Below are positions 45,784 through 54,922 of a stretch of 64,000 bases of DNA, piece by piece (position 1 is the stretch's first letter; each line of letters begins with the position of its first letter). Where the stretch lies: assembly GCA_025201845.1 (NCBI GenBank), contig MU603958.1:62001-126000 (forward strand), in the 5' to 3' direction. The position numbers and the translations under genes were made by a program. The DNA comes from Martensiomyces pterosporus. Its lineage: Eukaryota; Kickxellomycota; Kickxellomycetes; Kickxellales; Kickxellaceae. A model generated the notes under the pieces. The model was not told where the DNA came from. It ran no database searches and was given only the letters and a program-made list of their open reading frames with translations.

Positions 45784-48700
45784 ATGGCGGACTACTCATC
45801 CAGCCCGCCATCGCTTTCACAACTCTTGCAGCTGGCGCCATCCAATAACTTGCAGCCACAGCCACAACAGCAGGATGCGCAACAGCAGACAACACACATC
45901 GACAGACAGCGCTCGGCTGAATCCGCTGGATCGCTGGAAAGCATGTCGACCGAGGGAATTCGGCCGGAATCTACAGAAACGGTGAGTGATCCAAGCCCTG
46001 TAGATGGCATCACTGCCCAGGCTGGCAGCCATGCAGCGTCAGAAGATGCTCAGCGCTCTAGCGTGGGCGGCAGGCTGCCTCTTCCACCGAACCACCTACC
46101 GGGTAGCCAGCCTGCTTTCGGCCGAGCGGTTAGCCCAGCTAGTGGACTTGGCGAACAGAGCTCTGGACACCATGTCGCTAAGCGGCGGCGCACGGGCGAT
46201 AATGAAACGGCATTTCATCCGCGTAGTGTCTCGGACGACGATGCACAGGCATTTCAGTCACGGGCACGCCAGCGAACACAGCAGCCACGCGCCAACACTG
46301 GGCCAAGGCGATCGATGAGCAGCGTCGAAACCCAGCAACCAAATATACAGCCGAATGAAAGTGGCAGGCGTGGCAACACCATTGTGGGTGAGCAGCATTC
46401 AAGGTTCTTTAGATCGCCGTCAATGTCGGCGGCCATCAGCGCCGAAGACAGTGAGCTACCACTTGAAATCAACCGCGGTACGCCAGAAGAACAAGGCGAA
46501 ACACAGGCGAGTGACGACTTTCAGTCGCTGCCATGGCTTCCATTACAATATGCTCAGCCACAGCACCAGAGATCGGCGGAGATGGAGACGGCGAGCGAAC
46601 TGGCCCGCATGCCATTGTCGGCTATGTCGGTAGCTAGCGAAGGCGCAGGCGTTGCTGCTACTACCAACAGCGACAGGCCTGTGCAGAGTGACAGGAATAT
46701 TATGAGACGCGGCGGCAGCAGCAATGGCGACGATAGCGATAGCGATGACTTTGCACGCCCAGAACCACCTGCCTTGCACCACCCACTGCCTGAAGCCCCC
46801 ACCACGCCGCAGCAGGCCGCCGAGGCCGAGCAATCTGAGCGGACTGGCGCCCAGGGGGACTCGGCGGGCGACGAGAGCAACACCTGTCCTATATGCTTTG
46901 ACCTGTGGACTATCAGTGGACCCCACCAGCTGGTAGCACTGAAATGTGGGCATCTATTCGGCCAAAGCTGCATCAGGAAGTGGATAACCCAGGGAAACAG
47001 GCGGCATGGCCAGCGGATGGCCAACAGGGACAAGGGCAAATGCCCAGAGTGTAACCAGCCAGCGGCACGTCGCGATATGCGACATATATTTGCACGGTCG
47101 ATCACGGCTGTTGACGACGAGAGGCTAGCAGAGACACAAGCGGAAGTGAAAAAGCTCAAGGATAGGCAGGGCGTGCTGGAGACAGACCTGGCGCACTACC
47201 AGATGAGCTTCCAACAGATGCGAAACGAAGTCGTCAAGCTGAGAAACGAACTGAAGGAGTCGTTTACAAAGTCGCAGTGGCTGGAGCTCGAGAATGAAAA
47301 CTTGAAAAAGCACACAAGTGAGCTGGCTGATCGGCTTGTCGGTGCTAGAACGGAGAGGGCCCTGGGCCACCCACAGCAGCATTGCCATGCAATATCCAAT
47401 GCTGACAGAGAGACCTCGTCGCTGAGCAATGACGATGTCCAAGAGCTTATTGAAGCAAACGAGCGGGAATCGCCTATCAGCAGGGACGAGCGACGTAGGT
47501 GCTCCTTAGCTCGAGCACACACTGACAGCATGAGCAGTGTTGATAATGCCACTAGCCCCGGAAGAACTGGTGTGGATCGCATGGCAGGCGCCGCAGCATC
47601 CACTGGCTCCAACGACAGCGATGTGGACGTGATCAACGCAGTCGGTGCTGAAGCCATCCTGCGCAGCACGTATTGCCCACGCCTGCGTCTCAAGGCAGTC
47701 ATTCCATTAGCTGTACAAGCCGGTGAGTCGTCCCGGCTTTTGGCACACCACCCATACGACCACTTGCTCTACGCCAGCTACTCAAAGCGGTCTCTGAAAT
47801 TCCACACACTCGCGCAGATCAACGTGGATGATCCTGCTTCTCCGCCCTACATGCTGAAAGCACTGCACATGGATGAGATTCGTGGTGCCGAGGCTAGTCC
47901 ACACAACACAGGCACGCAATACATGCTGACAGCCAGCATGGATCAGACCGCAGCGCTGACCAGCTTAGGATGCGCGCCGTCGAGCGTAGGGCCGTCTAGT
48001 TGCTATGCAATTGGGGCGCCAAAGAGAGCGAATCCGATGCTGGCGAGCAGACTCAAGCTAGGTGCCCAGGGCTGGTCATGTGCGTGGGACACGGCTGACC
48101 CGAACCTGTGCTATGCTGGCACTGCTGGTGGCCGTGTCTTGGCTTTCGATCTGCGACGCACGAGCTCGCCGGTTCACACGTGGGATGGACCACACGACGG
48201 CGCTGTACCGCATACAAGTAGGCGGCTGCCAGCCGCCGACCACCAGCAGCAGCAGCAGCAGAAAATGGCAACGGGATTTTCACCTATCCATGGAATCTCC
48301 GTCATTCCCTGCCAGTCCTCGTCCGATAGTGCACGGCAGCTGACCAGGCTGGTAGTAGCAAACTCGCAGCACCTGTATTCCCTGCCGCCAATGCCAGACC
48401 GCCTAGCGCTCGCAGACCTCAATGCATCAAAAGAGGCGACGGCTACGGCCCAGTCAAAAGAGTGGACCAGGCTGACCGGGAATGACGGCAGCGGTGGGCT
48501 GCATAGCAGGTCGTGCTACTCGGTTTCGTTCGATGCCCGGCTGAACTGCCTGGCAGCCTCGTTTAGAGCGCAGGACGCATCCCGCGTACCTGTCACCATC
48601 CACGAGCTATATGATGTAGACTTTAACGGTAGCAGCAGCGTGTGGAGGCTCAGACAGCAGGTGACTGTCAATTCGCCGCAAAACAAGTGGGCCCGATCGA

Positions 48701-48954
48701 CGATATTTTCGTACCAGCCACAAGGCCCTCATGGCCGCTGGCAGGGTTTGTTTTGCGCTGGCGTCGAGGCTACGCGGTCGGTCAGAGTGTGGGATGCATG
48801 CGCGCAAGCCGCCAGCGAGCTGCTGACACTCAACGACGTTCCCAGCCCAGAAGACATTGTTGATGTGAAGGGGTGGCAGTGGAGCACGGCAGACTCGACA
48901 GCCGTGTTTTCAACACTGACCAATTCAGTGGTTCGTCTTTATGACGTCAGATAG
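45784..48954 (+). CDS. RFWD3-like RING/WD40 E3 ubiquitin ligase
   Basis: The 1056-residue protein starts MADYSSSPPSLSQLLQLAPS at the ATG at 45784. The N-terminus is Gln/Ser-rich and disordered. A RING finger at about 368-426 begins NTCPICFDLWT and includes LKCGHLFGQSCIRKWI, then a basic spacer and KCPECNQPA (C3HC4 with a long last loop). A coiled coil (about 443-516) follows directly. From about 640 to the end there is a WD40-like region (ADPNLCYAGTAGGRVLAFDL and the closing TLTNSVVRLYDVR). RING, coiled coil, then WD40 is the order of RFWD3, which ubiquitinates RPA and other factors at stalled replication forks. A DNA-repair role is thus inferred from architecture. The gene converges on CCDC25 with only 83 bp between stop codons. 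Confidence 0.85.
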   Translation: MADYSSSPPSLSQLLQLAPSNNLQPQPQQQDAQQQTTHIDRQRSAESAGSLESMSTEGIRPESTETVSDPSPVDGITAQAGSHAASEDAQRSSVGGRLPLPPNHLPGSQPAFGRAVSPASGLGEQSSGHHVAKRRRTGDNETAFHPRSVSDDDAQAFQSRARQRTQQPRANTGPRRSMSSVETQQPNIQPNESGRRGNTIVGEQHSRFFRSPSMSAAISAEDSELPLEINRGTPEEQGETQASDDFQSLPWLPLQYAQPQHQRSAEMETASELARMPLSAMSVASEGAGVAATTNSDRPVQSDRNIMRRGGSSNGDDSDSDDFARPEPPALHHPLPEAPTTPQQAAEAEQSERTGAQGDSAGDESNTCPICFDLWTISGPHQLVALKCGHLFGQSCIRKWITQGNRRHGQRMANRDKGKCPECNQPAARRDMRHIFARSITAVDDERLAETQAEVKKLKDRQGVLETDLAHYQMSFQQMRNEVVKLRNELKESFTKSQWLELENENLKKHTSELADRLVGARTERALGHPQQHCHAISNADRETSSLSNDDVQELIEANERESPISRDERRRCSLARAHTDSMSSVDNATSPGRTGVDRMAGAAASTGSNDSDVDVINAVGAEAILRSTYCPRLRLKAVIPLAVQAGESSRLLAHHPYDHLLYASYSKRSLKFHTLAQINVDDPASPPYMLKALHMDEIRGAEASPHNTGTQYMLTASMDQTAALTSLGCAPSSVGPSSCYAIGAPKRANPMLASRLKLGAQGWSCAWDTADPNLCYAGTAGGRVLAFDLRRTSSPVHTWDGPHDGAVPHTSRRLPAADHQQQQQQKMATGFSPIHGISVIPCQSSSDSARQLTRLVVANSQHLYSLPPMPDRLALADLNASKEATATAQSKEWTRLTGNDGSGGLHSRSCYSVSFDARLNCLAASFRAQDASRVPVTIHELYDVDFNGSSSVWRLRQQVTVNSPQNKWARSTIFSYQPQGPHGRWQGLFCAGVEATRSVRVWDACAQAASELLTLNDVPSPEDIVDVKGWQWSTADSTAVFSTLTNSVVRLYDVR

Positions 48955-49037
48955 CCCAAAAACAAACAAGCAGGCGGGTAAAAGCGTGTATTGCCTGAGC
49001 GTCTAAATTAAAATAATAAAATAGGCTGCAGTGCTTT
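48955..49037. terminator. Shared 3' flank of two convergent genes
   Basis: These 83 bp hold AATAAA at 49015-49020 on the + strand and AT-rich sequence (TAAATTAAAATAATAAAAT) that could serve polyadenylation of both transcripts. The mRNAs probably overlap at their 3' ends. Confidence 0.5.
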
Positions 49038-49739
49038 TTAGAAAAAGTCGGCAAAGTCGTCGGCGTGGCGGTTCGGCACAGCATCGTCGTCGCCATCGTC
49101 GTCGCCATCGCCAAAGAGGTCCTCAGTGACTTTAGCTCCTCCCTTCCTGTGCCCCTTCCTCTCTGTAGCCTCAAACACCTTGCTGTAGTCTCTGGCCTCC
49201 TTGTCATGTCTCCTCTCCTTTGCGGCCTTGAGCTCCTGGGCCCTCTTCTTATCCATCTCCTTCTTCTTCTCCCTCTTCTCCTCCTTGTCCCTGCCCAGCC
49301 TCTGCTGGCGAAGATCTGGGTACTCCTCCCTCTTGGTCTTGTTCAGGCGGTTGACAATGGCGTTCTCACGGGCCTTGACATGCACCCGCTTGACCAAGCG
49401 CGGATTGTGGAAGCTCACCTGGCCAGTGGCCATGTCTCCGCGCTTCAACAGGTTGGACCACGGCGTGTAGATAATGGCAATGTCGTTCTTTTTGTTTCCC
49501 TCAATGCTGTTTGCCTTGCACAGCTGCGCCAGATCGTCAAGCAGAGGCTGCGGGATCGACTCCCACGACTGGCCATAGTCAAGGCGCAGGTACACGTGGG
49601 CCGAGGAGAGCTTGTCAACGTGGAACCAGACGTCCTCGGGCCAGCCGTGCTTTATCAGGTCCTCGTTCTCGAACTTGTCCTTGCCCATGTACACGGTGGC
49701 TGGCGGGTCGACGACGCTGCTGGTGAAGTAAAGCACCAT
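49038..49739 (-). CDS. CCDC25: CCDC25 family protein (NFACT-R domain)
   Basis: The 233-residue protein starts [20 protein letters not shown] at the ATG at 49737-49739. The N-terminal half is the NFACT-R (DUF814) domain: [20 protein letters not shown], then [14 protein letters not shown] and [15 protein letters not shown], all close to the human CCDC25 signature. The C-terminal part is a highly charged Lys/Glu helix ([20 protein letters not shown]) and an acidic end ([12 protein letters not shown]). The domain is shared with Rqc2/NEMF, which binds tRNA and 60S. The short CCDC25 form (yeast Jlp2) has a conserved but poorly known role. Length equals the human protein (about 208) plus a longer tail. 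Confidence 0.93.
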   Translation of the reverse strand: MVLYFTSSVVDPPATVYMGKDKFENEDLIKHGWPEDVWFHVDKLSSAHVYLRLDYGQSWESIPQPLLDDLAQLCKANSIEGNKKNDIAIIYTPWSNLLKRGDMATGQVSFHNPRLVKRVHVKARENAIVNRLNKTKREEYPDLRQQRLGRDKEEKREKKKEMDKKRAQELKAAKERRHDKEARDYSKVFEATERKGHRKGGAKVTEDLFGDGDDDGDDDAVPNRHADDFADFF

Positions 49740-50619
49740 TGCTTCTTATCAGAATGCAGGCTGGAGGAGAAAATGAGCAGGAGAGGGTCTTGCGGAGGCA
49801 GTAGACAGTGCGCAGAGGCGATTTTGCACAAGCAGAAAAACGAGCACCCGGCCGGGCAAGCAGAGTCGTCCACATAGCTTTTCAGTGTGTGCGTGCTGCT
49901 TTTTGGTTATGGCGTGCATTCGCATATCTAAAGCTCGATTTAATCTGATTCAGTTGCACGTTGTGATCGCCTGCTTTTTTTTTGTCTTCTGCGCCCTTCG
50001 GCATGTATGGCTTGACCCACGTATTACTGGCAGTGGCTGGAGAACAAATGGTGATCCCGAATGCCACACATGACAGCTGCGTTGCTGAATGGTGCCCACA
50101 GCCACCACCTTGCGGCAAGATGGGCGATTGCATGCCGCTAAAGCGAGTGGGCAGTGCATAGACGGCACGGGCAGTGTTTGTGGAGAGCTCCGAATGTCAG
50201 TTGGCCAGCAGCCATGCCTTGACCGACACTGCGTCTCGCTCCCTGTTGTTGCGGATGCCAATTTATTGCTATTTCGGCGCCATTCCATTGCCCGCTGGTG
50301 GGCGCCGACAATGCCTACTTTTAGAACGGGGGATGTGTTTAGGAGCACACCGCTGACGTATATGCAGGCTACCTGGCCGCGCCCCTTCTTGGCAGGTATT
50401 TAGCGTGTCTTCAGCGCTACTATAGACACAAGGCAGCAGCCAAACTTCCCCTTCCAATCCCCATGGCTGGTCTGCACCAGGACGCCCTTTGCCACTCCTC
50501 TTTTCCTGCTACCCCTTTTGGCAATATCCACCTGCACTGGCTTTTCTATTTATACAAGACTGGCTAGATATTGTCTAGATTGACAATACGGCTTTCGGGG
50601 CAAATAGCCTTTGGTCCAA
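49740..50619. other. Divergent intergenic region, TATA box for UNC93-like gene
   Basis: These 880 bp contain TATTTATA at 50547-50554 on the + strand, 66 bp before the ATG at 50620. A run of nine T lies near 49975. No RNA or coding gene is recognised. Confidence 0.5.
50547..50554 (+). promoter_or_regulatory. TATA box of the second UNC93-like gene
   Basis: TATTTATA lies 66 bp before the ATG at 50620. Confidence 0.5.
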
Positions 50620-52011
50620 ATGAGGTATCACAGCCCACAGACGCAGCTGGGTCTACTCGCGGCAACGCACTTTTTCTCCTCATACACTCGCCATGCGCTG
50701 GAAAAGTACCTCGTCCAGATGGTGCCCTCGACGATGCAGCAGATGCCCAACTCGACATGGCTCACCAACCTGGTTTCATTTCTGTCGGGGATGCTTGGAA
50801 TAGTCGTGGTGAACCTCGCCGGCATCCGCAGCACGCTCATACTCTATGGGGTGACAAACACCCTCTATGCCAGCTCGTTCATCGTTGCATACAAGTACCA
50901 CCACTACCACTACTACCTTGCCATGGCAGTCCTTAACGGAATTGGGTACGGAGTGACGATTGTTGGCGGCTACATGCTTGCCGTGTCATACCCAAGCGAG
51001 AGGTGGAAGGCACGCACGCTAGCAATATTCCTCCTCCTCTCCAACATCTCAATTACTATGGGCGATGTGGTGGCAATGTATGTGGCGCGCTCGGATGAGG
51101 TGTACTACCACACGGCGGTCGTCTTTCTTTGCATCACCAGCCTCACTCCATTTGTCGCGTGTACGCTGGCGCCGTCATCCACGGTTGTTCGCGACAACGG
51201 GGTATACCTGATTGCACGCAAAACCACTCTGCGGGTAGAGCTACGCGAGACGGCCAGGATATTCACCAACCGCTACATGCTCCTTCTGCTGCCATACATG
51301 TTTTCATACACATTCCTTGTGGCCAGCGTCAACCCAGCGTTCCCCAACGTGCTGACAATAGTGCTGTACGACGTAGGCAGGCTGTCCATCATCATCATGG
51401 GCACCTTCTTGGACCTCGGCAATGCAGAGCGGCGCAAGCGCGGCCTAATCGGCTTCTTCTTCCTCGCACTATTTGTGGTGCTCTCGGCAGTCCTTATCAT
51501 TGTCATGCGCACGCGACCTGTCGACTGGTCCAAGCTTGATCAGATGAAACTCCACCAAACAGCAAAGCTGTCGATATTAGAGCACTTTTTGGACAGCCAT
51601 GGAGACTTGGTCTACACCGTGTATTTCTTTAGCGGGCTGTCGTCGATGTTTGTCCAGGTCTTTGGGTTCTGGCTCATGGGCACGCTGACCAACGACACCC
51701 GGGCCACTGCGAGGTTTGTGGGCTCGTTTATCAGCTTCATGGCGCTGGGGTCAATGGTTGGGATCGAGCTGACGCTGCTTGAGAACACCAGCCGCCTCAC
51801 CATGAATGTGCCCGTGTATATCGCCGTCTGCATGGCCTTGGCATCTTTGGTGTGCGTGTTTTTTGTCGTGCGTCGCATTACTGACACGAATGATTGGAGC
51901 TTGGGCAGGATCCGGTACAATGTCGGCACACGCAAGACCCCGCCAGTGTCAATGTTTACGCAAAGGGACGCTGGGATCACAGAAATTGCACGTGTCAAGT
52001 ATGCGCATTAA
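50620..52011 (+). CDS. UNC93-like major facilitator superfamily protein (paralogue)
   Basis: The 463-residue protein starts MRYHSPQTQLGLLAATHFFS at the ATG at 50620; the codon at 50611 in the same frame is TTG. It shares landmarks in order with the gene at 28680-30080: MRYHSPQ start, ERWKARTLAIFLLL, VVRDNGVYLIARKT, YMFSYTFLVASVNPAFPN and ITDTNDWSLG near the end. About 11-12 membrane helices are visible. The pair are clear paralogues about 20 kb apart on opposite strands, so this is duplication with transposition or inversion, not a simple tandem copy. Substrate unknown. Confidence 0.8.
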   Translation: MRYHSPQTQLGLLAATHFFSSYTRHALEKYLVQMVPSTMQQMPNSTWLTNLVSFLSGMLGIVVVNLAGIRSTLILYGVTNTLYASSFIVAYKYHHYHYYLAMAVLNGIGYGVTIVGGYMLAVSYPSERWKARTLAIFLLLSNISITMGDVVAMYVARSDEVYYHTAVVFLCITSLTPFVACTLAPSSTVVRDNGVYLIARKTTLRVELRETARIFTNRYMLLLLPYMFSYTFLVASVNPAFPNVLTIVLYDVGRLSIIIMGTFLDLGNAERRKRGLIGFFFLALFVVLSAVLIIVMRTRPVDWSKLDQMKLHQTAKLSILEHFLDSHGDLVYTVYFFSGLSSMFVQVFGFWLMGTLTNDTRATARFVGSFISFMALGSMVGIELTLLENTSRLTMNVPVYIAVCMALASLVCVFFVVRRITDTNDWSLGRIRYNVGTRKTPPVSMFTQRDAGITEIARVKYAH

Positions 52012-52614
52012 GGAGCGACAAAGCTGCCCTATATACCGAATATATTCTAGGTGCATTCATTCGCAAAAGCAGGAGCCACTGCTGGCTAGTGTGTTGAAAT
52101 GCCAGGTCTGCAGCAAACAACAGGCTGCACCAGCGCCAGCCTAGCTCGTCCTTTCCCCCCTCTCTCGGCATCTGCATGGTGGAGCGTGGCTGGTTGGGGT
52201 GTCTATCGACACAAGTGAAAATGCAGCGAGGGTGCGAGGGGTGCGATATCAGGCTCACACCTGGCGGACATGATGGCGGCTGTCGAAAGCAAGTCCCGCT
52301 GTCAACGATGGGTGGGCAAAGAAAAGTGGCCAATAGGCGTGATGGCTGGCATTGCAGCATGATGACTGCCAGCGCGTTCTGCAGAGGTCATAATTGGGCA
52401 AGCAGATGTAATCATGGTGATGATATGTATTCGTGTGCTTTCTCCGAAGCGAGGTTGGTCTCACATGCTCGCTTGGCAGAAGTGGCCTGGAAGTTTTCCT
52501 GAACTCGGGCTGAGCATGGCGAATATGTTGTATGTAAAGTAGCTATTCACAAAATGGAAAGGCATTGGCCGACTAGTGCAAAATAAATTAGCGGTTTAGA
52601 GGAGCAGGCTGGTT
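52012..52614. other. Intergenic region, no gene seen
   Basis: These 603 bp are the convergent 3' flanks of the UNC93-like gene and the second microprotein. Nothing is recognisable. Confidence 0.45.
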
Positions 52615-52776
52615 TTAGTGGACGCAGTCAACAAAGTGGTGGTCAAAGTCGGTTCCCCTGTCGAAGAATGAGCCGCAGAAAGGACACCTCGTACCAGCAG
52701 TGTGTCCAGCATAATGGCTGTGAACATGGCTGCCGGAAATAGTGCTGATGGCAGCGGCCACTGCGAGTTTTGGCAT
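52615..52776 (-). CDS. 53-residue single C2HC zinc-finger microprotein
   Basis: The protein reads MPKLAVAAAISTISGSHVHS at its N-terminus, a mildly hydrophobic Ala/Ser-rich stretch followed by His. It ends in one finger: C-x2-C (RCPFCG) and, after the loop FFDRGTDFD, closely spaced His and a final Cys (HHFVDCVH). The start at 52774-52776 has a good context (ACCATGC); an in-frame ATG 12 bp upstream (52788) has a poorer one. A TATAAAA box at 52904-52910 on the minus strand lies about 130 bp upstream. It parallels the gene at 6582-6713 in size, promoter and C-terminal single finger, but shares little sequence. It has weak signal-peptide character, so secretion is possible. Function unknown. Confidence 0.6.
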   Translation of the reverse strand: MPKLAVAAAISTISGSHVHSHYAGHTAGTRCPFCGSFFDRGTDFDHHFVDCVH

Positions 52777-52903
52777 GGTGGGGGACATTAGCGAGGGGAC
52801 GTGTATACTCAAGAGCTGGCAAAGTAGAGGCAGGGAGGGTAGGGGTGGGGATATAGAATGGAGAGCAGGGTGGTTCGAGCTGGGAGCGGGTGCTGGCCCG
52901 TGG

Positions 52904-52910
52904 TTTTATA
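52904..52910 (-). promoter_or_regulatory. TATA box of the second C2HC microprotein gene
   Basis: TATAAAA on the minus strand lies 128 bp before the ATG at 52776. Confidence 0.55.
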
Positions 52911-54408
52911 TCCGATTTGCAGCGATTTAACACGGCGAGACGTGTGCGCGGCGTTTTCGCTCCTGGTGCGCTGAGACGACTGCCATTGCGCATGGCAAGT
53001 CTCGGCATGGGGCACATAAATTAAGTGCTCTGCAACAGCATGTTAAAATGACGCCGGATTCAATGTGCATATGCGAATCGTGGTGAATAAACAGAGACAA
53101 AAAACAAGTAGCTGGTTGTTTTGCACAGCCTGCAGCCAGCGACACAGATGCCAGCAGCAGAGCATTCCCAGAGCCTGGAGCATTTGTGGCCGCCCCCGAA
53201 AAGGGCCACCCGTAATCTGCATCCAATGCCACATGTCGCGCGTTACAGTGGGTACGCGGATTCTGATAATAACAGCGATATGTGTGGGTTGGAAACGCCA
53301 GGCATTTCAACAACAAAGAGCTCAATTTGACCGCATTAAGCGTCGCTCTAATTGCTCGCGAGGTGAATGCAGCGATTGTTTGCCGAGTCTGTTGTTTGCA
53401 TTCGCTGGCACTACATGCAAGCATTGATACATAGCACATTGTGCATCGGGCGTTGTTTGCTCTGCTGGCAGGGGATGTACGTCCCAAGGGACAAGCGAAA
53501 TGAAGAACGGGTGTTCGGCACATGCTGGCAGGCGTTTTCCCTTGTTGCAATATTTCCTTATATGGATAAATGGGGTGCTCCTATTATTCCTCCTGCTATT
53601 CTTCCTGCTATTCGCAGCTGGCTCTCCTCCGTGCACGGCGTGCGAGAGGACAAGCGACACTCTTGTCTTCTCTCGCCATGCATTTTTGAATGGAGTGGGC
53701 ACAGCTGTGAGCAATCTCAAAAATAGCCCCGCTGCCCCTGGCAGGGACGCCTTTCTGGCAGCCGGGACTGCGAGCGCTGGAGTGCGACGGGGCAAGTGAA
53801 GGAGGGCGGGTGAATGAACAGCTGCACTGCATAAATTGGCACAAACAAGGGGCTCGTTCTGGCGCGGGTTGCAAGGCGCTACAAAATCAATCCACCAAGC
53901 TGTCCCTGCGTTGCCAATCTGCTTGGAAGGCGCTGCCGAAGAATGCGATCTGCCCCTCACCCTATCCCAACTCTATCTCTCCTGCCTGCACAGCGCATCT
54001 GGGGAGTGGATGAGCTGGCGGTGCGCGCTGGAGGCAGAGTGGGCAAGTGTGAAGGCGCCGTATACCAGCTGTAATTAATGCATAGCTGGCAGCCATGGTG
54101 CAGAGCGCGGACGCGAGCAATCCCTCGCTGATATCGGTTTCAACCACAGAATCGCAAACAGCAGCAGGCACCAGAAAAGGCGGGCTGCTTCAGTGCTCTG
54201 TCGGCCACGTGGAGATTGACTCCCTGGTTGGCTGCTGGCAGCACACGTTTAGCCTGCGCCAAAATTCCAGCCAAGCGGCAAAGCGGCCGCTGCAGGCTTG
54301 CTCAAGCACACTCCTCGCTTCTGCTCAAGCACTCCTCGCTTCTGCTCTTGCTGGCACTTTTGCTTATTACACCGCTCTTTTCCTGGCAAGGCGCACAAAA
54401 ATTCAAAG
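52911..54408. other. Gene-poor intergenic stretch, no supported gene
   Basis: About 1.5 kb, the longest stretch without a gene apart from the repeat interval. Frames at 53500-53799 (+, one Leu-rich hydrophobic stretch) and 54095-54565 (+) start with ATG but have no conserved features. A 21-23 bp imperfect direct repeat (GCTCAAGCAC...TCCTCGCTTCT) is at about 54299-54343. Confidence 0.45.
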
Positions 54409-54741
54409 ATGGTACGCATCGGCAGCCGCGCAGCACAGCGAATTCAGGCGTTGCGGAAGGAAGCAGCTGCAGTGTATGCTAATTCAAATTCTTTTTTTTT
54501 TTTTTTTGAGCCCGCATGTACCCTGTAGTCGGCGCTGTTCAACTTCCAGTCGCTTTTGCTTGTGATTCTCCTGACAATCTGCACATGCACGTACGTGCGT
54601 GCTCAGGCGCCCGCGCTCATCGACCGCAACAAGACCGGCGTTGTGGGGCTCTTTTGGAAGGCAGCGCGGATAGGCGAGCGGCTGAGTCCCTACGTGTCCC
54701 TGGTGTGTCTGGTCATGGCCTTCCAGCTGGTCATTTACTAG
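54409..54741 (+). CDS. KSH1: KISH/TMEM167 secretory-pathway membrane protein (two exons)
   Basis: Exon 1 is only the ATG at 54409-54411. A GT-AG intron (54412-54528, donor ATG|GTACGC) has a branch-like GCTAATT, then a long run of T, and acceptor CCCTGTAG. Exon 2 is 54529-54741. The 71-residue product reads [20 protein letters not shown] after Met and continues [40 protein letters not shown] and a second hydrophobic helix. This matches KISH (TMEM167A; yeast Ksh1, 72 residues) nearly residue by residue, including the conserved DRNKTG and [15 protein letters not shown] is an essential Golgi protein of the early secretory pathway. Without the intron the ATG would be out of frame with the conserved body. 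Confidence 0.93.
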
Positions 54742-54922
54742 ACGGCGGCTCTACATCATGTGCCATCCTCCTATACATTCTAGCCAAATGCGCCATCCGT
54801 ATATACATGCAGAAAATACATACACTATTCATATGCCATACGCATCGTTGGCAGGACAGTTGGTTCATGTGCGTCTATTTAGAAGGCAGAGCAGAGGGGA
54901 GAGGTGGAGGAAATGCGGTGCC

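Noticed and set aside
52410..52505. Possible C/D-box snoRNA (GTGATGA ... CTGA)
   Set aside because: The boxes are short and common by chance. I found no terminal stem or clear guide match.
53322..53960. 212-codon minus-strand frame
   Set aside because: No domain, low-quality composition and no matching promoter. Left as intergenic.
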